In this document: positions 1-9,445 of the stretch, in pieces | Layout of the letters: each line of letters begins with the position of its first letter | Numbering within the stretch: position 1 is the stretch's first letter | DNA from: Collybiopsis luxurians FD-317 M1 | Taxonomy: Eukaryota; Basidiomycota; Agaricomycetes; Agaricales; Omphalotaceae | Direction: 5' to 3' | DNA: 14,066 bases | Assembly: GCA_000827265.1 (NCBI GenBank) | Contig: KN834907.1 | Location: 38,297 to 52,362 of the forward strand | The notes under the pieces: model-generated | The model's input: only the letters and a program-made list of their open reading frames with translations | Databases searched by the model: none | What the model was told of the DNA's origin: nothing | Position numbers and translations under genes: made by a program

Positions 1-96
1 TGTATCGCAGGGGAATCAGGAAACCAGGCATAACATGATCCAGGAAGAACACATAAACTCACTCCACCCCTCTCCAGCCGCAATCAATACCCACCC

Positions 97-2005
97 CTAA
101 GTCCCCTCCTCCCTCTCCTCAACCAACCGATCCCTCACCCTCCTCAAAATCTTCCCTAACTCATTCGTCCCCCTCCCTGGCCCACCCCCATCTCCCCAAA
201 ACGTATCCCTATCATCCCTATAAACAATCTCCCTCCCCTTCCCACCACCATCCCCTCCCTCCCCCATCCCATCCAATACCACCAATGCATTCTTCAACTC
301 CGGATGCTGCGAAAACTTGAGCTCCAGCACCTTCTCCATCTCTTGCAGAAATACAGTCCCCCAATCGCTCCTCACGTACGCAGTGTTCGCCGCACTCAGT
401 GGGTACACGTCGGCCAAGTTGACGCACAGTCGAATGTTGGATGCGATCGTCGGGTGGGCAGGGAGATACTTGAGGGCTTCGTGGAGATGCGTTGCGGTTG
501 GGTACGTTTGGTTTTGGTGCAGGACTCGATGGGGGGAGTGGGGGAAGAAACCTTGGTAGTTTGGCGAGGATTGGGTAAAGATGAATGGCGGCAGGGGTGT
601 CCGCTGTCGTGGGGGAGGAAGGTCAGGTGGGAATACGGGCTGGGATGGCTGAGAGCCTGGTCGGGGAGGGGCAGTCATAACTGGGAATGGAGCGTTGATT
701 TGGGACGGGCCTGCTGTATCATCACCTCCGCCCGCAGCGGCGCCTGGCCCTTGCATAACCGGAAACGGAGGAATTCCCCTCGTTCGTTCAACCAACTGTG
801 GCGGAGGTGCCACTATGTCAGGCTGCGCCTCCGCTTCCACCGCTGTAGGACCCATCATCGCCCCCATTCCTGCTCCTGGAAGCGTAGCAGTAACATATCT
901 ATCCTCGGAAGGAGGCACGTGTATAAACGCTCCTTGCGTAGGCTGACTCCCAGGAGGAAGCCTTTCAACTGGGACCGGAAACGGTACAAGCCTCACATCG
1001 CCTGCTCGAATACGTTCCTTGGCTGTCTCCTGCGTTGTTGGCTGTGGAAACTCTTGCTTTCGACCCCGAGTGCCCGTCAGTGTCCTGAAAAGACCTCCCC
1101 CACCCCTCGAATTCCTCCGTCCAAACAAACCCGTTCTCGTTCGCGGGATGTTCGACGAGTTCGGATCTTGTCCAGGCTGCTGCGCCTGATCCCTCTGATA
1201 TGCGTACAGAGCTGTAAACAAATCTGTACCTCTTGGAATATCAAGTACGGCTTTATATGCCTCGGAATCGAAAAGATCCCTAGGAGGGTGGGGCAGGGGA
1301 TTCCTTGACGGAGAGTTTAGAGGAAGATCGAACGCTGATGGACGAGGCGGATTGACGGGTTGAGGTAAGATGGTCTCTGGGTGTTGCTGAAGAGGCACCG
1401 TGTGTCTTCGTCGGTGCTGAGCTAATGCTTCAGGGACAACCGGGGCGGCGACTACTTGCGGTGGAGGCTCCTGTTCATCTTCGTCATCTTCTGCACCTAG
1501 AGGAGGATTTGGGGCATGGTATGGTGTTTGCGCATGCCTTCTAGGCGGAGAAACAATATGAGGGATTTGGGGTTCGACGGGAAAGTTGGCAAGAGGTTCA
1601 CCGCCACCGTTTGTCATCGGTGTAAAAAGAGGGGGAGGGGGAGCTGGCATTGAGCGAGGAGCAGGAGCAGGATTTGCATGTCTGCTAATTGAGGGAGCTT
1701 GGGCAATTTGAAGTTGTTCTAACATCCAAACCATTGAACTTGCGCTCGAATGAATACAAATGAAGGAAGAACATACGTCTAGGTGCGTCATTAGCGCTAG
1801 CTCTCCTCCTCTTCGTTCTTCTTTTCTGAGTTGACGGCTGTGCAAAGAATGGGTATGGAACAACCATATGCTGGTTGGAAGGCTGAGGATATCCAGGGTA
1901 TACTGGGTATGACCCAGGACCGTAGGCTGCGCCTGGAGGAGGAAATGCGCCGGGGTGCGGATACGCGTATCCCGGGTTTTTCGACCGTGAGTTCGATTGG
2001 CCCAT
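97..2005 (-). CDS. NADAR/YbiA-like domain protein with long proline-rich N-terminal region
   Basis: Two exons are predicted, 2005-1777 and 1718-97, joined across a 58-nt intron (GTATGT...TTAG) that keeps frame and gives 616 aa. The ATG at 2005 has a TAA codon directly before it. The N-terminus (MGQSNS) fits an N-myristoylation motif (Gly2, Ser6). A basic cluster KRRTKRRR lies at 61-68, and residues about 80-460 are Pro/Gln/Arg-rich and look disordered. Residues about 463-610 match the NADAR fold: YPTATHLHEALKYL, LELKFSQHPELK, then DTFWGDGG (Asp581, Trp584) and NELGKIL. The E. coli relative YbiA is an N-glycosidase acting on riboflavin-pathway intermediates; other NADAR domains act on ADP-ribose-type ligands, including removal of ADP-ribose from guanine. 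The glutamate of the usual TAEH/TSEH motif is Thr486 here, and a Gly-rich loop is inserted before the DTFW motif. The domain call is firm; activity and substrate are unknown. Confidence 0.85.
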
Positions 2006-2914
2006 TTAGGCGTCAGCAGGTCAGAAGGGTATTTCGGTGCTTGAAGGAGATTATGGGAATTCTACCATTGTCGATGACATTACGCTTGCAATCAGAACGA
2101 ATACAGCCCGTGTCAGCCAATCGTCAGCTCACCTTGGATTGGTTATCTTCCCGAACTCCGAATCTTATCGCTGGCTTTGAACAGTCAAATTCTTTGACTA
2201 TTCGAACGAAAGTTAGGTTGAGGTTTGCTTTGTGGGATGAATTTATGAGGAGAACCAACAGCTAAGAAGAAAAAGTGTTGTTTGGTCACAAATTAGCCCA
2301 GCAAGGTTAAAGCCAAATTTCAAGATCGTCAAGGTTCCGATTATCAGAGGCCGAGCTCCTAGAAGTGACCGTCCGTGATGGTCGAAATTTCGACAGATAA
2401 TATTCCTGAAACAAGCCTAGTATTAACTATACAGGTGTTTGAACACGAGTTTGAAACGTGTTGCTCACCAAACAAATGGCCTTCTTTTGAAAGAAATTTT
2501 TTTCCCGATGATCCCAATTATGTACAATTACTTTAAAGCAGCACCAAGTGTTCAAAGTCGACCTATGTAAAAGCCAGATAGAGATCAGCCAATGACTCCA
2601 ACAATTTCAAGGCCCGTGCACGAAATTTTTACCTTTGGCTTCCAATCTTTCTCAGGGAAGAAAGGCCTAAGGGGAACAAGGAATATTTTGTAGATGGGAT
2701 AGATCGGGGTATAGAGCTGGACGTAATCGTTCCAAGCCCGAACGATACGCGACGGACGAAAGGGTGAAACAAGCGCCGAAAACCAAAAAAGCGCCCATAG
2801 CCAACTTGCACGTGCCCGTTTCTCATTTACGCGATCGAGGAATTGTTCCCGCGAGTCAAAGCAGCTTTTACCAACTACGCTATGGTACAGACCTTTACGT
2901 ATTTTAATTTAGAA
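2006..2914. other. intergenic region between two minus-strand genes
   Basis: This 0.9-kb stretch separates the 3' end of the membrane-protein gene from the start of the NADAR gene, so it should hold the terminator of the first and the promoter of the second. Short ORFs here have no family-like features and look like chance. The only distinct element seen is a 14-bp perfect palindrome at 2381-2394, listed separately. Confidence 0.6.
2381..2394. repeat. 14-bp perfect palindrome GTCGAAATTTCGAC
   Basis: GTCGAAATTTCGAC reads the same on both strands. It lies about 375 bp upstream of the NADAR start codon, so it could be a dimeric regulator site, or it could be chance. Its half GTCGAAATTT recurs at 10421-10430. 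Confidence 0.6.
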
Positions 2915-4918
2915 CTAGACCTCTTTTCTCTCCCGATCGACGTCCAGAATATGCGTTGTAGATCCTGCATTATTGGATATCAGTTCACCCTTGACTGGGG
3001 TGCGACTGAATGTTGGAAGGCCCGCCAGTTTATGAAGCCCAGAACTACTTGCAGTCATCTCCAAAATCTGCTCCAATGTAAACGTCGCTGTTATTCGATT
3101 TTCTCGTAAAGCCCGAACTCCAAAAGTCATCGCAATCAATGCAATACCGAAAACCGTCCCATATACTATTCCAAGTCTCCCGGCGTCATACGAATACTCC
3201 ACAGAACCCGGAACCACAACAGCATCAACGCGAGTGGTAGCAATATTCTCGTTCACAAATGCGAGTGTGACGTTACCGAGAAGCTCTTGCAAGCCAGCGA
3301 CAAGATCGCCGTTAAGATTGCGTGATAATGAAAAGAAGGATTCGCTGATTGACAAATTTGTAGTCGTCAAATTGAACAAAGGCGTGTTGAACATCTGTGT
3401 CCGACCTGTCTCCAGTGTGTCGAGATCGAAAGAGGCGTTACCGTTGAGAAATTCGGCATATGTGTAAGCGATGCTAAGACCTGCCAGTGTACTGTTCGTT
3501 ACATTGGTCCCAGCAAGCGGTCCGTTCCCTGCAGGTCCAATGGGAAGAGATCCACTCCATTCGACTACGCGCGTGCGGGAAGACTGAGTATTATTTGAGA
3601 ACCAAGTAACTGCTTCGTACGTCGCGTTCTGGAATTCGCAACGAGCGCCTCGAGCAGATAATTCTGAAGTATCTGGGAAGGTTTCATTCACAAAACCTTC
3701 CGTCACCAGTGAGGTATTGAATCCCTCGACGTAGTGCACTTCCAGAATGGAGGAGTTGAATGAAATACCACCGAGCTTGCTTCCCTGAACCACACTGTAG
3801 GAAGTATTGTAGAAAAAATACTCCGGTGGGTCGCCGTTATGGGAGAGGAAAGGGAAATACAGAAGACTAGAATTACTATTGGCCACACCGTCAGGCCAAA
3901 TGTCTTGCTGCGACAGTGTCGTGCAATTGAGAGCTGGAGCAACATAGGTAAAGGTGTAATTGCAATACAGCCCACATTCAACGGGCGGCTTCCATGTCGG
4001 GGCGATATCTGTTGAAGCCGAGCGGGTAATCAGTTGCTGCCATCGCTGAGATGCACCGCTAAACACAAGTAGGAGATTACTCTCGTCATTGCCTACAGGA
4101 AATAGACCACCTGTCGATATTGATGGATCAACCAGATTAAGATCCACGGTAGGAACGTCAACAGATTTCACACGGGGAGGACTCGAAATTATTGTCAATG
4201 AACCCGGCACAAAAATCGAAGTAAGTGCAATTCCCTGGGTAGCGACTACCAAAAGAACAAACCCCAGTATCGAGAAACGGAGTGTAGACCCGGAAAGAAC
4301 CCAAAAGGCGTTGAGGAGACTAGGTGGGGAAGCCATGAGGCTAGCGGTGGCCATTGAATGCGATTCAGAACGGATTTGGTACAGAGCCTGCGATGACAAT
4401 GTCGTACATCAGCGCGCGGCGCGTTCTAAAAGTCTGTAGGGCTCGTACCACTTGCGAAATGCAACACTTTACACTTGAGAACAATAAAAACGAAACAACA
4501 GTTGGAAATATGTTTCGCACTACTGATATCTATGATAGTATATATGATTGTCAGGAGCTATCGCGCGCGCGTAGAGGATCAAAGTTACCCAAAATTGACG
4601 CGTTTGATCACCTGTTAATGACCCATTTAGTCGAGAAAAGATGACGTGATTTATTGCAGCAACCAATCCTGCCGCAAGGAAGCAACCGAGAATAATAGTA
4701 TAACCTTCGCGGGCCCTATTATGAGAAGGGGAGTATCGGGATGGAGCGAAGGCGGAGGGAGGGTAAGAATGGCCGTATTCCAAGTCGGGCAGATCTTCAG
4801 GGTGTTCTTCAGCCTCTTGCAAGGGATAATAAGATGTTTTCGATATACTGTCAGTGCGTACATGCGGAGCAGAGGAAGAATAAAAATTGGATTCCGAAAC
4901 GCCAGGTCTCGGCGCCAT
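2915..4918 (-). CDS. multi-pass membrane protein with large N-glycosylated ectodomain, function unknown
   Basis: Three exons are predicted: 4918-4589, 4529-4452 and 4387-2915, giving 626 aa. Intron 1 (59 nt, GTAACT...CATAG) has a clear CTGAC branch site. Intron 2 (64 nt) starts GTGGTA, or GTACGA three bases later, and ends CGCAG. Predicted membrane segments are at about 71-94, 109-134, 174-196 and 540-562. Segments 3 and 4 enclose an ectodomain of about 340 residues with roughly fifteen N-x-S/T sequons and a Cys motif, CGLYCNYTF...LNC (Cys274, 278, 291). The cytosolic N-terminus is rich in Ser, Tyr and Pro, and the C-terminal tail has about 63 residues. From memory this layout, including the Q-F-W motif before segment 2, belongs to a large family of Agaricomycete membrane proteins without known function. 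A role at the plasma membrane or in the secretory pathway is inferred. The ATG at 4918 is the first in a long open frame. Confidence 0.8.
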
Positions 4919-5446
4919 CGTGTTAGAGATGAACTATGCAAGACTGCACAAAGTAGAGCGATAACGTGCCCTCTGACAGGATCGTGAAAGAGCGATGGTC
5001 GTACCTTGCTTGACTTTTATAACCTCATGAAAGCAGTGTAAAAAAAATAACACACATACATATGCGCGTGTGTATAGCGTGTATAGAGGTATCTGTCCGA
5101 TATTTATCAAAACTGATGGGTGCCACGGCGCCAATTTTTAGTGGAATCCACCCTAATCCACCTATGTACGTTCAACAAGCCCGCAATATTTCCCAATTCA
5201 TGTCAGTTTCACGGAGCAGAGTAAGAATAGCCCCTCCTATGGATACTCACTCGAGCTCCAGTAACGCGTTCAAGTTGGCAGGAGAATGGCTTGAAACTTT
5301 TCAGCCCCTGCTGTACAAGGGTGTTATCCAAACATTCGTGCTACGTTTTGAGTACCAGATCTTCAAAAGCGGAAGAGAAGTACACTGTCCCAGAGGATAC
5401 TTGGAAAATTTGAATTATTTTCACCTTGAAGCGGAGCAGGAATTCA

Positions 5447-5471
5447 AACTTGAGACCAACTTGAGACCAAC
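5447..5471. repeat. 11-bp tandem duplication
   Basis: The unit AACTTGAGACC occurs twice in direct contact, followed by a partial third copy (AAC). It is probably a replication-slippage product in intergenic DNA. Confidence 0.85.
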
Positions 5472-5961
5472 GGTTGCTATTCGACCTGTGCCATATAAAA
5501 TTCGTCCCTGGTCTAGTTGACTGCTGGGCGCTTGAACATATTTCAGATGCAGGTAACCGTATCTTGCTCTAGAATCACAGGAGTTTTTGCGCGACCTTGT
5601 ATGTATATAGACTGACTAGAGTCTCTCTCGTTGGCCTAGTGACCGATTGGGCCCTTTATCGCCCGACGAAGGGAGTAAAGCCTGCTTTGGGATAGCAGAA
5701 CCAGTTCACCTTCTCAATTCGCCATCCTGGAGCATACACGATGGCCAGTCGAGCACTGAAATTCCTTCGGAGAATCTGAAGGTATAACGGTGCTTGAGCT
5801 CCAAATTGTAACGCTCACTGGTTTAATCAGATTGCATTGTGCTATCCATCGTCTACAATATCGCGGCTTCTTCTCATTTGAGGACGAATGATTATTGACA
5901 TTCAAATATCCAGATACAGAAGACTTGAGGCAGGGCTCCGGATACTCCGATTAGGTATCCT

Positions 5962-5990
5962 ATTTGAAGCTTGATTTGAAGCTTGATTTG
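5962..5990. repeat. 12-bp tandem duplication
   Basis: The unit TTGAAGCTTGAT is present in about 2.4 copies. Each copy contains the HindIII-type palindrome AAGCTT. It lies about 620 bp upstream of the co-chaperone start. No function is evident. Confidence 0.85.
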
Positions 5991-6608
5991 CTTCGGTCAC
6001 TTCCCATATCGGAAGAAACAGCAAGTACTGTCGCTTGTGCTGGTTGCTTAACAAAGGATTGAAGAAAAAAGCCAATAATAAATTGAATCTCGTTCTTCCA
6101 TCAACTCACAACTGATATGAATCGTGGATGGCATACCTGGTTCTTGCCTGGTTCCAGCTCCGCGTGCGATATGCTACTTTGGGCGACAGTACACGATGCC
6201 AATCGGAAGCACCATACAGACCTCGTTGAAATTACTGCTCGAGTATTGGCATACAGTTCGATTGACATGATCAAGGAATTCGGACTTGACAGAACATGGG
6301 TAATTGTATCTCTGGTTCTGTAGGATGCCGGCAGTTCGTCGAGAATTTACCATCGACTTGTATCAAGTCCGGTCCTTGATTTCGGGGTCGATTCGGAGCT
6401 GAAGTGCAGATATATCTCTATGTCTTTGTAAATAGAGAAAAAGGTTTTTTGGCGTACCAGCTTAAGCTTGGTGGACGGCTACCAAATAAGGAATGAGGTC
6501 AAAGCTGTAGCAGGCGCTTACGCTGTGTTTTGCACCTTCCCCCGAAACTAACACCTTCTCACCGAACTCACGCGGGGTGATTGTGCTCTCGATTGAGTTT
6601 TAATTATC

Positions 6609-8695
6609 ATGGTCAGCAAAAAAGTCAAGGAAGCCAAAAAGGCTGCTAAAGCAGCAGCTCAGCCTGTTCCCTCCGAGTACGTTTACCTGAAAAAAAAATT
6701 TAGCATCCGGCAGCCAGCCGACTAATTGTCCATCAATCTAACGGTTTTGTTTCGAATGTAGGGAACCTACAGCCGGCCCAAGTACATCATCTAGTAACTC
6801 TACATCTCCAAAATCTAGTGCCACTCCACCTTCACCGACACCAGAACCAGAACCGCCTGAAGAGGGAGACATCGTAAAGCAGGCTGAAAAGGTCAAAGAA
6901 AAGGGAAATGTCGCGTTCAAGGCTGGAAAGTATCAAGAAGCTATCGAGCATTATACTAAAGCTATCGGTGAGCTTGAATACCCTGAGCTGGATTATTTTT
7001 TTTCTCTCGTTCACTCATTTGTAATACAACAAAGAAATGAATCCGCTCGAGCCTGCATTCCTAACGAATCGTGCCGCGTCATACATGGCTCTAAAGCGAT
7101 TCCGACCCGCTCTAGACGATTGCCAACAGGCAGCAACAATCCAATCCGCCAATCCTTCTGCCAAAACCCTCTTACGTCTCGCACGATGTCAACTAGCGCT
7201 CGGCTCTGCCACTCCCGCATCGTCCACTCTACGGACCGTCTTGTCCCTGGAACCCAAAAATGCTCCAGCAATAGAACTTGAAAGAAAGATATCCTCATTG
7301 GAGAACCATCTAAAGACGTTTGAGACGGCTAGGGGAAAGAAGGATTGGGGTCTTGCTAGATTGGCGCTGGACAGATGTCTGCAGGGTATTGAGGGTGAGG
7401 CTGAGGAGGTCCCTACGGAATGGAAGATATGGAAAGTCGAATTGGAAATGGCGAAGGGAAATATGGATAACGCGAATTCAGCTGCAAAGTGAGTATATTC
7501 ACATCGTTATCCGTTAGTTCAAGGCATAATACCTTGGTTTACTCTTAGTGATGCCCTACGGGTCAATTCCAATTCGCCTGAAGTGCTCTGTTTGCGTGGT
7601 CTCGTGCTTATGATAAGCGGCAAGTTACCACAAGCCTTGCAGCATGTTCAGTCAGCCCTCCGATTTGACCCGTCGCATGTACCTTCGCAGCAGCTGCGAA
7701 AACGAGTCAAGGACATTGAACGATTAAAAGATGAAGGGAATACTGCTTTCAAGGCAGGGAGACTGGAGGAAGCAGTGGAAAAGTACAGTGAAGCGCTTGA
7801 GGTGTGTATCAAACGTGTCTGTGTCAAAGGGCGACGGACTGAATTCCTTGTCGTATAGCGTATCGGTGAGCGGGAAGAAGAGGCCAAGGGAGGTCAGATC
7901 CGAGCCACACTGTTATCGAATCGTGCGACCACGCTTGTCAAGGTAAATCTAACATTTTTCTCCCTGAACTTTCTCCACTCTAATTCCATTCTCCGTTAGC
8001 TGCACGAATACACTCGTGCTTTAGCTGATACTGAAGCCTCTCTCGCGCTCTCTCCCAACTCTTTCAAAGCCCACCGGACGCAAGCTCGGGTGAACCTTGG
8101 ATTAGAGAACTACGAGCAGTCCGTTCGCGATTTCAATAATGCGATTGAAGAAGCAATGAAGGACGGCAGTACGACCGATCGAGATGTCCGAGAGCTTCGA
8201 GCGGAACTCAAAAAGGCCGAGGCGGCGTTGAAGAGGAGCAAGACGAAGGATTATTACAAGATCTTGGGGGTACATAGGGAGTGTACGGATATTGATATTA
8301 AGAAGGCGTATAGGAAGGAGAGTTTGAAGCATCATCCGGATAAGGTTAGGGTTTATCCATCTCGCACCCCTCGCTTGGGCATGGAGTTTATTAATCTATT
8401 TCGATTACAGGGCGGTGACGAGGAGAAATTCAAACTCGTAGTTGAAGCACACAGTGTGCTTTCTGACCCTCAGAGACGAGCGCGGTACGATGCCGGCGAC
8501 GACGAAGACGGTCTGAATGATGGCACGAATGGAATGGGTGGCATGGGTGGTATGGGCGGCATGAGCCAAGCTGATATTGCTAATTTGTTTGCCGCGTTCA
8601 ATGGTGGAGGTGGTGGTGGAGGTGGTGGCTTTAGTGGCTTTGGAGGCCATTCGCATTCATCGAGGGGAGGACAAGGATTCTCGTTTGCATTTTGA
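6609..8695 (+). CDS. TPR and J-domain co-chaperone, DNAJC7/TPR2 type
   Basis: Seven exons are predicted: 6609-6676, 6762-6967, 7035-7488, 7549-7801, 7859-7942, 8000-8344 and 8411-8695, giving 564 aa. All introns are GT-AG and 57-85 nt long. A Lys/Ala-rich start and a Ser/Pro/Glu linker (24-58) precede two TPR blocks, at about 64-166 and 300-410, with a TPR-like segment at about 250-283. The first block carries a carboxylate-clamp pattern (Lys68, Asn72, Asn103, Lys135, Arg139), the pocket that binds the EEVD tails of Hsp70 and Hsp90. The J domain spans about 438-505 with HPD at 467-469, the motif that triggers Hsp70 ATP hydrolysis. The tail is Gly/Met-rich, then Gly-rich, ending FSFAF. DNAJC7 relatives pass clients between Hsp90 and Hsp70 in the cytosol and nucleus. 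Human DNAJC7 is shorter (494 aa); the extra length lies in the N-terminal linker and glycine tail. No symbol is assigned because fungal naming varies. Confidence 0.93.
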
Positions 8696-8830
8696 GTTGT
8701 ACGCATGTAACATTCTATAGATATTTAGTTTTTTTTTGCGATCATACCGTGAGCGGTAATCTATCTGTAAGGCTCTCGACGAGGTTGTCAGTGAGATTTT
8801 TGTGATGTGGAATTTGATTGGAGCGTATGC

Positions 8831-8848
8831 AAAAAAAAAAAAAAAAAA
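8831..8848 (-). terminator. RNA polymerase III terminator tract (18 T on minus strand)
   Basis: A run of 18 A on the plus strand is an 18-T tract on the minus strand, beginning about 21 nt beyond the 3' end of the tRNA. Four or more T suffice to stop RNA polymerase III. The closer downstream bases hold only TTT, so this tract is the likely terminator. Confidence 0.75.
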
Positions 8849-8869
8849 TTCAACAGAAACCACTGGCAA

Positions 8870-8952
8870 TGACCACCGCAGGACTCGAACCTGCAACCTT
8901 TTGGTACGCTCAGCAATCGAAGCCAAACGCGCTACCATTGCGCCAGGTAGCC
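8870..8952 (-). tRNA. tRNA-Arg (anticodon TCG) with 11-nt intron
   Basis: The minus strand folds as a full cloverleaf. The acceptor stem GGCTACC pairs with GGTGGTC over 7 bp including two G-T pairs. The D arm is GCGC-AATGGTA-GCGC, the anticodon stem TTTGG/CCAAA, and the T arm GCAGG-TTCGAGT-CCTGC, with discriminator A. The anticodon-loop region has 18 nt instead of 7. Placing an 11-nt intron (8906-8916) at the canonical 37/38 position leaves the loop CT-TCG-AA, with anticodon TCG at 8918-8920, reading CGA arginine codons. The intron holds TGA, which can pair with the TCG anticodon as expected for tRNA splicing. The B box GGTTCGAGTCC matches consensus, and the A box is TGGCGCAATGG. It is transcribed toward the co-chaperone gene. 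Identity rests on the intron placement, which is the standard one. Confidence 0.92.
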
Positions 8953-9445
8953 ATTAACCAAACAGGATTTTCAAAGTTTATCATCCTTTTACTTGCACGC
9001 CTCAAAAAGAGTTTCACATCGGCATCCATCTTATAATATTCGCTACCTTAGATGCAAATGGATGCAATGACCCGACGTGGGAGAAATTTCGGTTCTGCAT
9101 ACAAAGCATCTCCCTTTGTTGTTTCCTCGAGTAAAGGATTACAGGTGCCATGCCCTTGCTGGGCGTGTCGGGACGAGTGGAAGTTAAACTGAAAGGTTGA
9201 CGAGCTTACCGCAAGGAACTCGGATATCGCAAAATATAATGGTCAGATTTGACAGTGACTGTGCGGATGCACGTATTGCACTGTCAGATTCAGAGGCTCA
9301 GAGGTGACATATAGTATCAGAGGTTGGTGGCAACAGTTGTGGACCAAAGTAACGGATGACTCTGAGCTCTTGAGCATGGGAACAAAACACGGTCACATGA
9401 TTATGCTGCCACTGCCAGATGTTGCGACAGCCGTGTGGTAAATTC
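8953..9445. other. gene-free stretch upstream of the tRNA
   Basis: No ORF of note, RNA fold or repeat was recognised here. It lies upstream of the tRNA start and downstream of the 9446-9838 ORF. Confidence 0.5.

Larger units (their letters stand above)
4919..6608. other. 1.7-kb divergent intergenic region
   Basis: This is the shared upstream region of the minus-strand membrane-protein gene and the plus-strand co-chaperone gene, long for a compact fungal genome. An ORF at 5062-5520 (152 codons, plus) has no recognisable domain or splice context, and I do not call it a gene. Two short tandem duplications (5447-5471 and 5962-5990) are the only structured elements I saw. No clear TATA box or well-spaced heat-shock element was found near 6609. 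Confidence 0.5.

Noticed and set aside
304..1308. 334-codon plus-strand open frame opposite the NADAR gene
   Set aside because: It is the antisense shadow of a GC-rich coding exon. Its translation is Arg/Trp/Cys-rich with no domain, while the minus strand encodes a recognisable NADAR domain.
1831..2265. 144-codon plus-strand open frame
   Set aside because: It overlaps the first exon and intron of the NADAR gene on the opposite strand and has no protein-like features of its own.
5062..5520. 152-codon plus-strand open frame in the divergent intergenic region
   Set aside because: No family resemblance and no splice context were found, and part of its length comes from an 11-bp tandem duplication. 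Not supported as a gene.
6541..6580. Possible heat-shock elements (TTC...GAA pairs) upstream of the co-chaperone gene
   Set aside because: The TTC and GAA triplets are 4 and 5 bases apart, not the 2 required by the consensus nTTCnnGAAn, so a heat-shock element cannot be claimed.
8818..9036. 72-codon plus-strand open frame containing TTAGLEPATFW-like residues
   Set aside because: It runs antisense through the tRNA gene, a familiar source of spurious predicted proteins.
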